Shown here: piece by piece, positions 12,869 to 23,400 of the stretch
How positions within the stretch are numbered: the first letter of the stretch is position 1
Layout: each line of letters starts with the position of its first letter
Assembly (NCBI GenBank): GCA_964036295.1
Contig: OZ038473.1
Coordinates: forward strand, 10,511,501 to 10,575,500
Length of the DNA: 64,000 bases
Source: Plumapathes pennacea
Lineage: Eukaryota > Cnidaria > Anthozoa > Antipatharia > Myriopathidae
Direction of reading: 5' to 3'
The notes under the pieces: model-generated
What the model was told of the DNA's origin: nothing
What the model saw: only the letters and a program-made list of their open reading frames with translations
Databases searched by the model: none
Made by a program: the position numbers and the translations under genes

Positions 12869-13505
12869 TTTACCCTTAAATCAATTACATGTTTTTCTCT
12901 GATAGGCAAGAGGTCTCGTGAAGTGTTCCTAAGACACTTTTCTGGGAGGCCACTTGTTACGAGATTATATATATACCTCTATTACTTCATAAGGCTAGTA
13001 TGGGTTTTAAGGTTAAGATGTAAAGACAGGTAAGGCTATACTTAGCTATATCAGTGTAATACGGGTAAGATATTGATGATAATTATAATGAACGACAATA
13101 GTGCTAATAATAACGGTAACTCTTGCACAATTACGTACGAAAAACGCACTCTTATCAATAACTGCGTAAGGTGTTATTGCGTTTTGCTAATTGCGATAAT
13201 GTCAGTTGAGCTTCTTTGCGCTTCTGTGAAAATAAGAGGTAAACTGGTAAACTGTGCAGTTTTCTGCTAGTGTTTCCTGAGGTCATGAGCGTATAAAACA
13301 GGAGACATTTGGAAACACAACCCTTTTTGAGTCTGATGTGTTTGCTTGCGTAAAAAAGGGCAGTAACAGCAATAACAAGTCTTTTAACTGTGCTCGGTCA
13401 AAAATGATGAGTAGTGATAGCAGATAGACAGCAAGTTTCATAGGTTGCTGTGAGTCGCGATAGATTTTTTTTCAAAGATCAGCTTGGTCAGTACATCTTA
13501 GTGCT
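12869..13505 (-). repeat. Class B receptor 3' flank, copy 1
   Basis: Block recognisable by GATAGGCAAGAGGTCTCGTG, the ATATATA run and GTACGAAAAACGCACTCTTA. It recurs at about 25,346-25,972, 38,156-38,701 and 52,351-52,998, always just before the end of a class B receptor. A short frame on the plus strand beginning MMIIIMNDN is conserved because the block is duplicated. It lies in what should be receptor 3' UTR, and I do not regard it as a gene. Confidence 0.75.
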
Positions 13506-13706
13506 TCACTGCTGAGGGTTTCGACAACATAATCGTCGAAGTTGTTTCATAACTTCAGTCCGAATTTGAGGCAGTCGCAAGCAGTAGACGAACGGGTTTA
13601 AACACGAGTTCAGTAGAAGAACTGTGTAGGAGAATTCACGAACGCACCGAGTGAGAGCATTGTATTCGACGGCTGAGGTGATGGAGACCGCGCACAAATA
13701 TGGCAC
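13506..13706 (-). pseudogene. Class B GPCR pseudogene, C-terminal third only
   Basis: About 66 codons covering the end of TM6 (PYLCAVSI), extracellular loop 3, TM7 with NPFVY and the tail ending LCCRNPQQ. Upstream of about 13,706 the sequence leaves receptor homology abruptly and turns into the far-flank type also seen near 28,440 (TTACTGAATGTTAGTAAGAA). TM1 to TM5 are gone. It is nearly identical to the same portion of the class B locus at 25,973. Confidence 0.85.
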
Positions 13707-15000
13707 ATATAGTGGGATTTGGGAAGTCCTTACTGAATTCTTTACTAAATGTTAGTAAGAATTTTGCTGCAAATTCAATCGAATTAAGGACTAAGATAAT
13801 GTGTTTCCTGTATCTCTTCCCTTGCGAGTTGAAAACTGTTCTTAAAATGACGCTTTTACATTGGTGAAATTGGTTGATACGTTGCATTCTTATAGTGTAA
13901 CAATATGTCTACATTAGGTTGGTTGTGATCGTCCGGGTTAGAGTAGTCTCCAGAAAGACTGTTGTTGGTGACTGACGTTTCGACTACCTGAGCGGAAGTC
14001 ATCTTCAGAGTCAAGTGAAAGTATTCGTCAGATGGCGGTATATATTCACATGTAGAATATGTCTACATGTGAATACTATTAAGGCTTGGGAGCCTCTATA
14101 TAGTAAATTTTCATACTGTTGTACTTGTCCACGTATTGTTTTCATAGTAATACTTCATGAGTTGTCAAAATTTTCACGTGGACCCCCCTTCCCTTCATTT
14201 TTTTTTCGCTTGTCGCCCCCCCCCCCCTCCCCCCTCAAATCCCAGCAGCTCCTTCTATCTCATAAAATATGAACGGTACCTAATTAAAACCACTCGCAAA
14301 TTGGGCTTCGTTTATGCTTTTACCAGCCCGTACTCACGCTGCAAATAGGAATTCTCTTGATTTGTAGACTTTGTGAATATTTCTCTTGCTCGCTTGAATT
14401 TAGAGCCCCCCAATACGAAACAAGTGAGTTTATTAATTTTGACTTTGTGGAACAAAATAAAAAATGCTGCAGGTGATATGCAAGTTTCTCATTTTGATCT
14501 ATTTACCTAAAACATTGAGATAATTTTGCGAGTTTCGCAAGCATAAGGGCAACTGTAAGGTAAAACAAAGCATTTGCATCAAGTTCCAAATGTTTGTCCA
14601 AGTAGACGCCCGATGGTTCTAGATTCATCACTAAAAAATGTTTTGTACTAGCTGAACTTTGTTACTTTCATGTCCGCTGTCTCTGATTGAAGTGAATGAC
14701 TTTTTCTCTTTTGTCAGTGTACGAATCCACCACAAACGCTTTAGTAACTTGCCGGTGATACCAGTGAGGTGCAAACAGCTCTATTTTACTAAAAATATTC
14801 ACATTTCTTGTGCAATGTTCCCTAAAAGCCAGTAACCCATCATTTTACTTGAACTGAATTTTATGGTGGATCTGTTCATATGTATTCAATATTTACTTCC
14901 TTCCTTGTATTTCACTTTCTAGTCGTTTAGAATTTCTTACAGTCATTCCACGTATTGTCTTTGTGTTTTAGCATGTCAATTAAGCTTCCTTACAATTCCG
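13707..15000. other. Array far-flank sequence, partly shared with 28,430-29,390
   Basis: Includes pieces shared with the regions at 19,340-20,020, 28,430-29,390, 40,200-40,530 and 44,040-45,030 (for example GGCTTCGTTTATGCTTTTAC and ATAACCCATCATTTTA). An insertion of about 0.3 kb near 13,900-14,200 carries GACGTTTCGACTACCTGAGC and a small inverted repeat CACATGTAGA...TCTACATGTG at 14,048-14,071. There is a pyrimidine/poly-C tract at 14,180-14,240. No gene is supportable. Confidence 0.45.
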
Positions 15001-15104
15001 TGAAAGGTAGAGTTGAACTGTGCAGTTTTCTGTTAGCATTTTCTGGAGACATCAGCGTCAAAAAAGGCAGATATTTGGAAACACAGCCCTGTTTTTAGAA
15101 CCTT

Positions 15105-15110
15105 TTTATT
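15105..15110 (-). terminator. Candidate poly(A) signal for the 15,449 receptor
   Basis: AATAAA on the minus strand about 340 bp past the stop codon. The same hexamer is kept at 29,497-29,502 and 40,631-40,636, downstream of the other two open receptors. Confidence 0.4.
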
Positions 15111-15448
15111 TGTTTACTCACATAATAAGGAATTTTTTAACTTTCCGTGGTGGAAAATAATAAATACTAATAACAGCTGTAATTTTATATAATATAAATT
15201 GCATGTTAAACTGAGAAAGACCACTTTAAAGAGAGACTAAATCAACAGAAACGACAAATTATTGAACGCTCTTTATAAAATTCAAACTAAAAGCTCGCAA
15301 TACATACTTTTTACACGACCGTCTTGCTTTCTTTAAAATAAACTACAAGTTTCATAGTTCCAAAATCTGTCATGTGATCTTATCTTGCGGTTATTGTGTT
15401 CACGTTTCTTTTTTTCCGAACATTAACTGATCACTTGATCTTACTGCT

Positions 15449-16450
15449 TCACTGCTGAGGGTTTCGACAACATAATCGTCGAAGTTGTTTCATTACTTCA
15501 GTCCGAATTTCAGGCAGTCGCAAGCAGTAGAAGAACGGGTTTAAACACGAGTTCAGTAGAAAAACTGTGAAGGTGAATTCCCTAATACTCAGAGTGAGAG
15601 CAGTGTGTCCGACGGCTGAGGAAATTGAGTGCGCGCACATGTTGGGCAAGTAACAGATGACGAAAAGTAGGCAGATCCACATCATGGTAGATGCCGTTTG
15701 TTTGTACTTCGCAATGTTCAGTGTGCTTCCCGTCTGATGTTGTTGAGCTTGGTCGTTGGCTTGAGGTTGAACCTGTTGGCCGTGCTGACCTCGCAAACGC
15801 CGGTATATCTTGATGTAGGAAACAGAAATGACGGGGAAACAAATAGAAACGCCACTCGTCCAAAGAATTATCCCCAATACCTTGTTCCAGAAAGTTGCCG
15901 ACAATGCGTAAAAGAGTGAAAACGACCAGATGAAGATAAGGACTGCACAAACTCGCCTGGTCGTCACAATCTGTTGATATCTGAGATGGAAAAACAGGGC
16001 AGTGTGTCGGTCCAGACTTATCGCTGTGATGGTGAGCAACGAAGCATAGGAGAACAACGACCCGGTAAAATACGTCGAATAAAACAAGGAACAGTGGTGA
16101 ACACTGTGGAGATTTGCTGCTTTCGTGAAGAGAAAAGCAGAAAACTGAGGCTGGACGACTAAACCGGCACCAAGATCTGTCAGCACAAGAGAGCAGAGCA
16201 GAAGCTTGGATGGGAAGCGAATGGATGTGACTTGACGCATTGCTAAGAGAACCAAAAGGTTTGCGAAGCTAGTCGCGATGGCCAGTGTCACATTCAACAC
16301 AGCGTTCACGAGGGATGGAACAGAACTGTCCAAAGTCTCAAGAACAACTTTCGGGAGACAAGAATAAAACTGTGAATTGTGTGGCTTTGTTGTCGTGTTG
16401 TTGTGAACGCTCGTCATGTTGGTGAACAACGATTCCGAAGTGGGTGCCAT
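15449..16450 (-). CDS. Class A-type array receptor: rhodopsin-like GPCR, 333 aa, intact
   Basis: Single-exon seven-transmembrane receptor with an ATG start at 16,450. The N-terminus has three N-glycosylation sequons (N11, N17, N18). TM1 carries FANLLVL (49-70) and TM2 carries LVLTDLGAGLVV (86-99). Cys120 sits at the top of TM3. The DRY box reads DRH (147-149). TM6 has CYLP (266-269) in place of CWLP, and TM7 has NPFFY (304-308). The tail has a CC pair (327-328) suited to palmitoylation. The TM4-TM5 extracellular loop is very short and lacks the usual cysteine, which recalls the melanocortin/adenosine (MECA) branch of rhodopsin-like receptors. The third cytoplasmic loop is Gln-rich. Such a receptor would couple an unknown ligand to G proteins at the plasma membrane. 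Ligand and subfamily cannot be read from sequence. DRH instead of DRY is a deviation. Confidence 0.9.
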   Translation of the reverse strand: MAPTSESLFTNMTSVHNNTTTKPHNSQFYSCLPKVVLETLDSSVPSLVNAVLNVTLAIATSFANLLVLLAMRQVTSIRFPSKLLLCSLVLTDLGAGLVVQPQFSAFLFTKAANLHSVHHCSLFYSTYFTGSLFSYASLLTITAISLDRHTALFFHLRYQQIVTTRRVCAVLIFIWSFSLFYALSATFWNKVLGIILWTSGVSICFPVISVSYIKIYRRLRGQHGQQVQPQANDQAQQHQTGSTLNIAKYKQTASTMMWICLLFVICYLPNMCAHSISSAVGHTALTLSIREFTFTVFLLNSCLNPFFYCLRLPEIRTEVMKQLRRLCCRNPQQ

Positions 16451-17540
16451 TTTGTTTCCCTCTACTTGGATCTCTAGCGGTGGGATTTCCTGTTTGACTG
16501 ATTTAACAATAAACGTATGAGTCGTGAACTCTTCAAATATGTTAGATGACTGAAAACTTCTTGTGATCTGTAATCGCCAAAAGTCTCTGCGTGTGTTGTC
16601 AGATGTTGTGTTGCACTCAGTAAGATGGGGAAGCGTTGCGGGACTCCTGCTACTCTGACACCTGTTTGAAAGAAAGCTTTCATTTTTGTAAAAATACTAA
16701 TTTAAAACATGTATTTACCCTACCTAACCTAACCCTTATTGTATTTTATTTTCGCGACACTTTAATTCCGCGATTTGAGGATGGTCATATTTCGCGACAC
16801 TCTATTTTCGCGACTTTGTTAAATTTATAGAAACTGGGTCACTTTGCTTTCGCGATTGCGTCGATAAATTAATCGTTGAATACCTTCGCTATCAGTGATC
16901 TGTAATCGCCGAAGTCGCTATCCTTTGTTGCCGTCAACAGGGCTGTTGCTTTGTTGCTCCGCTCTTAGAAAGATGGTGAAGTGTTGGACTCTTGCTACTC
17001 TGACACCTGAATTGAACTAATTTAATCATTTTAAAAACCATTAACAAAGTAGATCCACTTTGTCGGTGTCAATGTGAATGACAAGCTTTTATGCCTTTTT
17101 AATAACTACTCGACTAAATAGACTTTTGATTTTTTGACAGACTATGGCCGCCGTGTTTGTACTCACGAACAGTTCATTAGAGAGGCCAGAAGGGCTTTAT
17201 TTAAACACGATATTTATTAATAGTTATAGCTTGTGAGGTCGTGTAAATAGTTACTTATACTACCTACAACTATAATACTACATTATACTTGTTTTTAAAC
17301 TATAAGCAAATCGAGTCAATGAATTCAATTATATACAAAATCATAGTATGTAAAGAAGGTTGTCGTAACGGAGTTGTCCGCAAATTTAAAATTTTTGCAT
17401 GCCTGCAATTGACAAGTTTATGTTCAAGATCTTTACACCACGTGCAAACAGTGGATTAATCACTGTATTCCATAAAAAGCTATCCTTTGTTTCGTAACTC
17501 GGGTGTTAGAACACGGCTCAATCAGAGAATCGGACGCCAT
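16451..17540. repeat. Class A receptor 5' flank, partial spacer copy
   Basis: Upstream side of the intact receptor at 15,449-16,450. It aligns by eye with 5,568-6,610 and with the corresponding parts of the other spacer copies (the GTGATCTGTAATCGCC motif occurs twice, then TTTCGCGACACTCTATTTTC). Homology ends near 17,540 and the long spacer block does not follow here. The promoter should lie in the first few hundred bases, but I see no convincing TATA or initiator. Confidence 0.65.
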
Positions 17541-20020
17541 GAGACTATAGTTAAACATCTTAGCGAGGATGCCTTTATAAAGAGTCTCGGGTAGCATGGC
17601 ATGAAAAGATTTTTATAAAATAACTATGATACTACGCGCGCTCTGATTGGTTAAAAAACCATTTTATAAATAAGTACAAAGACATGGAAATGACGAATCC
17701 TGAAATAAAAAGACTGCGTGTCGTCCCCTACTTCAAAGATTCATGTGTTACAGAAACTGCAGTGGGCTATTAGAGCAAATAGTGAAGCCGTGTGCAAATC
17801 ATGTGCAATTAGTGAAGCAGCGTGAAGAAAAGTTGTCCGAATATTGCATGAAATTTAATTCGGAAACCGTGAGACAGAAAGCCAACAATTACACAGTCAA
17901 AGAACATTCTCTAAAGTTTCTAACCTTTATACCTTCGTCTCCTGTGGCTCGTAGCTAGTAACTAGATGGCTTAGATCACCGGAGTTTCACACGAATAATT
18001 GTAGGTTTATGGTGATGAAGGCACAAACAGTCTTCGCTAATGCATGAGTCTGTCGGCTCGGTGGCACAAAAGCTGTTGAGTCAATTCAATGGAGTTGACT
18101 GTCGTCCGGCAGAGTTCAAGTAATGCTCAAGTAAAGCAAACAAATGTACAAACTACCTTCTTCAGCAGAATAGTGTTGTTGTGCAGACATGTTTACGTCG
18201 AGTGACACCGTTGTCCTGAAAGTTGAAACCTGACGGCTCAAAACATTCTCGCCGGTTCTTTTGAATTCTTGGCAAACAGTGGTACTAATATCCGACACAT
18301 TTCTTGCGAAATTCATCTTCATTTAGCAGCCTGTCAAGTTTTTCAAGTGAACGGGAGTGGTGTTCCGTTTTCATTCATGGACTGACTTGAGCGAAGTGCC
18401 GTGAAACAGACTTTCCGATTGGACGAGCGTGCGTTTTGACGGTTTTCGGAAGAATCTTGAACTTGATCATTTTCAATATAAAGTTCTTTCAGGTAATAAA
18501 AACTTCGTTATTTTATAAAAGCAATATGACACTCGTTTCCATGTCTATGTACTCTTATATAAACACTTGGGATGTTGTGAGAACACTCGAAAAAGTTCAA
18601 AATCACTCGCCGAAGCGGCTCGTGATTTTGAACTTTTTCTCGTGTTCTCCCAACATCCCGCGTGTTTATATAAGAGTACATAGACATGGAAACTCGTGTT
18701 ATATTGCTTAAATACAGTACACGTATGACCCGCCTCTCCAGCTTCGCCTGATCGAACCTGAAAACCATGGTAACGCCAAGCCTACAAACGTCATATGAAG
18801 CACGTGATTTGAACCAAAGACCGCTGACCACTTACCGACCACTTACAGACACTTACCGCTCTTTGTTGCTAACTTAAATTACAAATTCAAAATTACATCA
18901 GGAGTGTAGATAACATTTCAGCTAGTTTTTTTTTTTCTTCTGGTTTCTGTTTGACTGATCAGCTTTTTATAAAAATGTTTAGGACAAAAAGTTAAAGTAA
19001 GCCGACTTCGTACTATCGTCTGTTTAATTCTCCGAGAATTTTAACCACAGAATGTTAAAACTTACATTCCGCAATGAATGTTCTCGAGATGTAGTTCGGG
19101 CTGAACGAAGCGGGTGATGTGTATGACAGCTGGATAAAAATTACAGTCAAGAAAATAAATAAGAAAATGGCAGCACAAAGTTCCATACCGGAAGACCAAT
19201 TTTTGATCGTCTTGTAGTGTCTTGGTTTTCCCGTTGCTAAGCGTTTGCATTGTTCCAAATCAGGAATAAAAGCAAAATCTGATTGCGATCAGCTCACGTA
19301 AGCAAGTAAGGGGGACGCTTTTTTCTCAGTGTGGATTGTTGTGTTCTTCAATAATTAATACCACTCGCAAAGTGGGCTTCGTTTATGTTTTCACCAGCCC
19401 ATGCTCACGCTGGAAATAGATATCCTCTTGATTCGTATACTATGTACAAGATATTTCTTTTGGTCTTGTGAAATTAGAATCCCGAAATACGAAATATGTG
19501 AGTTTAATAACTTTTGACTTTGTGGAACAAAATAAAAATTGCTGTCGGTATAACAAGTGATATTTGATATATTTGCTTATGAATTGAAGATAATTTTGCG
19601 AGTTCCACAAACATAAGGGCAAGCCAGTGTCAGGTAAAGCAAAGCATGAAGTTTCAAATGTTTGTCCAAGGAGGCGGCCGATGGTTCTAGGTTCATCAAT
19701 AAAAAATGTTTTGCACTGAACTTTATAACTTTTCATGTTCGCTCTCTCTGATTGAAGTGAATGGCTTCTTTTTCGTTAGTGCACGAATCCGTCACAAACA
19801 CTTTAGTAACTTGCCGGTAAAAGTATTCACATTTGTTGAGTAATTTTCCCTAAAAACCAATAACCCATCATTTTACTTGAATTGAATTTTATGGTGGATC
19901 TGTTCACATGTATTCTATATTTACTTCCTACTTTATATTTCACTTTCTAGTCGTTTAGAATATCTTACAGTCATTCCACGTATTGTCTTTGTGTTTTAGC
20001 ATGTCAATTAAGCTTCCTTA
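17541..20020. other. Non-array host DNA with a fold-back and diverged spacer pieces
   Basis: No gene is supportable. The stretch 18,720-18,840 is an inverted, diverged copy of the spacer piece near 24,650-24,810 (CGTGATTTGAACCAAAGAC against GTCTTTGGTTCAAATCACG). The stretch 18,850-19,260 resembles 24,950-25,170 in direct orientation (AGACCAATTTTTGATCGTCT). From 19,340 it becomes the class A far flank. Confidence 0.45.
18521..18707. repeat. Fold-back element, arms about 85-90 bp
   Basis: The left arm contains TCCATGTCTATGTACTCTTA followed by TATAAACAC. The right arm is its inverse, ending in GTTTATATAAGAGTACATAG. The arms meet at CGCCGAAGCGG near 18,608-18,618. A few mismatches and one indel separate the arms. 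The two open frames seen on opposite strands encode nearly the same peptide because the DNA is a palindrome. Confidence 0.85.
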
Positions 20021-20430
20021 CAATTAAGTAGAGTTGAACTGTTAGTATTTCCTGAGGTCATCAGCGTCAAAAAAGGCAGATATTTGGAAACACAACCCTT
20101 TTTGAGAACCGTTTTATTTGTTTACTCACATTTAGTAAGGAATTTTTTTAACTTTCCGTGGTGGAAAAATAATAAATACTAATAAGAGCTATAATTTTAT
20201 ATAATATACATTGCATGCTAAACTGAGAAAGACCGCTTTAAGAGACTAAATCAACATAAACAACAAGTTATTGAACGCTCTTTATAAAATTCAAACAAAA
20301 AGCTCGCAAGAAATACTTTTTACACGACAGTCTGCTTTCTTTAAGATAAACTGCAAGTTTCATAGTTCCAAAATCAGTCATGGGAACTTAAATATCTTGT
20401 GTGGTTGTTGTTTTTACGTTGTTGTTTTTA
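20021..20430 (-). pseudogene. Ghost class A receptor locus: 3' flank with no gene
   Basis: The class A 3' flank (GTATTTCCTGAGGTCATCAG, TTTATTTGTTTACTCAC, CAAGTTTCATAGTTCCAAAA) runs to about 20,430. It then passes directly into the receptor 5' flank (CCTGTTTGAAAGAAA, TAATTTAAATCATGTATTTA). At other loci about 1 to 1.2 kb of receptor coding sequence sits at this point. The receptor has been deleted precisely, leaving both flanks. Confidence 0.75.
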
Positions 20431-23400
20431 CCTGTTTGAAAGAAAATTTGTATTTTGTAAAAATACTAATTTAAATCATGTATTTACTCTACTGAACCTA
20501 ACTCTTATTGTATTTTATTTTCGCGACACTCTAATTTTGCGATTTGGGGATGGTCATTTTTCGCCACACTCTATTTTCGCGATTTTATTAGCTTTATAGA
20601 AACTGAGTCACTTTGCTTTCTCGATTGTGTCGATAACTTAATCCTTAAATACCTTCGCTATTAGTGATCTGTAATCGCCGAAGTCGCTATCCTTGTGTCG
20701 TCAACAGGGCTGTTGCTTTGTTGCTTCGCACTCAGAAAGATGGCAAAGTGTTGGACTCTTGCTAATCTGACACCTGAATTGAACTAATTTAATCCATTAA
20801 AACATTAGCAAAGTTGATCCTCTTTGTCGGTGTCATTTTGAATGACAAGATTTATGCCTTTTTGATGACGATTTGACTAAAGAGACACTTGATATTTGAC
20901 AGACTGTGGCCGCCGTGTTTGTACTCACGAATAGTTCATTAGAGAAGTCAGAATGCTTTTACTTAAACACGATATTTATTAATAGTTATAGCTTGTGAGG
21001 TCGTGTAAATAGTTACTTATACTACCTACAACTATAATACTACATTATACTAGTTTTTAAACTATAAGCGAAACTAGTCAGTGAATTCATTGATATAGAA
21101 AATCATTGTATATAAAGAAGGTAGTCGAAACGGACGTGTCCGCAAATTAAAATCTTTAAATATTAAATTTATGTTCTAGATCTTTACACCACGCGAAAAC
21201 AATGGATTGATCGCTGTATTCCATCAAAACTATCCTCTATATCGTAAATCGGAGAATCGGACGCCATGGTTATTACACGGGATGGAGTGCAATACTAATA
21301 GTAATGAGAGTTGATAGTAATAATAAAAATAGTAATGAGAGTTGATAGCCTAATCAGCTTTTATCTGAGCAAACTTAAATTTTCCATACTATATGATATC
21401 TCTCGTGAAAATTTGAAGGAGAAAATTGAAGTTGATCACTCTCAGGAGTTAACCTTTTCACTCCCAAGTTCAAAATGCAGATTCTCTCAACCTTTTAATA
21501 GGAAAATGTATGAGTAATGTAGTGATAATTGATAGTTTAACCAGCTATCATCTAAGCAAGGTATCAAAAGCCAAGTTCTCCTTACTATAATGTGTATTTT
21601 TGGTGAGAAACTGAAGGAGAAAATCGAAGTTGATCACTCTTGGGAGCGAAAGGGTTAAATGGTTAAACCTCACAGGTAGTCCAGGCGCAGTAAACGTACC
21701 ACGCGTGTAGACAATTTACAAAACCTTGGTAAATGTAGTTCAGAACGAAAGAACATTTATCGTAGTAAATGCCAATATACCATCTTGTAGGGCATGGTAA
21801 AAGGCCAATTTGCTATCCTGTTCCGGACAAAATGGTGAAAATAGACACCCTGTTCCAGACTAGAGGCGACTCCACAATCCGGAAACGGCGTGCTTGAATA
21901 AACATGTGGCGTTGCGTGATTTAAAGAAACAGTTCAGAGCTGTTTTGCAGCGGCAGATTCGACTCTAAATCATCAGGGCTTCTGGCAGGAAGAAACGTCG
22001 ACCTTGTTCCAGAGCCAGAGTGAACGAAAAATATATCCAGTTCCAGAGTCGGAGAGGCGAAAAGTATACCCTGTTGAGCGGCACATCCTCGTATAGCCCA
22101 TAGATGGGAGTGTCCCCCCCCCCTCCCCCCGCGTAGCTTTTTTGCGCCTTTTATGTGCGCCTGCGGATTCACAGCGGTTATCATGTATTGTATGGCACGT
22201 TACACGAAGTATCTTTTGAAGCCAAACGACAACAGCTGTGGCGAAACTTCCTGTAAATTATCCATGATACTGTACGTCCTCATTGATTGTGGCAAAAGGT
22301 ACGTTTACGTGTTTTACGTGATTTTTGCAGAAAGAAACCAAAACAGCATGGTATGTGCACGCACGCCAGACAAATTAATGCTAAAATGGCGGCCATATTG
22401 AAAGAAAGTTCTTTGAGCTAAAGACAACATGAACAGGCTACACTGCACTTTTGTCCATTGCTTACCGCATAGTCACTTGGTATTACAGATTCTTGAGACT
22501 TTCTATTCGCTGTGTACCGTGTAAGGCTGCGTACACACTTGGTAATAGGGAGTTTAAGAATCCTAGGACGGCGACGGCAACGCGAGGAACCAAAAAATAG
22601 TGTCTGTGTTTTCCCTATGTCTTTGTAACTTTGCCTATTCCTAGGTTGCTCAATTTGTTCCGTTTTTGCCGAGGTTCTATTGATTTCATCGTTTCCTACT
22701 AAGAAGAACGACTGCCGTTATTTTATCGAACTGTCGTCCACGTCCTGACAACGACGTAAAAAAGAAGCATTTGAAGTCGCACGCGAGAGCACGGCGACCC
22801 CGAGAACATGTCAATTTCACATATTCACGTGCTTCTTTTGTCTTCTGTGATTAGTTTTATTGTTTCACCGACGTCGCCGTCGTCCTCTCGCGTCCTATAT
22901 CTTAAAGTCCCTAATGACCTAACAGGCGGTGGGCTGCCTGTGGCATATCCCATCTGGTTGACACTTTGCATTCACCGTATAGCTATCCATTTTTTTCCAA
23001 CTGCTCTAAAAGGAGCTGTTCACATATTCACTGGTAAATGTTTAAGGGAGAGGGGAGATCGTGGACTCAATAACATTTTCCAGGGGGAAGGAGCGGGATG
23101 TGAATGTATTGAAAGATTGAATTCAGGGAAGACTTGAGGTTAGCATGAAGTTAAATGTACCAATGAGGTCAGATTATATGTTGATTTAATTCTCACTGAA
23201 ATACAGCTAAGATTGCTCAGGATATGCTATTTATCGCCAAAATGGGTGAGTTTGTATGAGAAGGCTCCCTGCTTATTAGGAATACCTTCGAGCAGGAAGA
23301 CTATAACAGGCTTGTAACACCCTGCCAGCAAGCTGCACATAAATACTCATTCACCATAAATATTTGCAAAGACCTCAACCTCAGCAAAACTTTGGACCCT

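Noticed and set aside
18436-18831. Opposite-strand frames encoding nearly the same peptide
   Set aside because: Explained by the fold-back palindrome.
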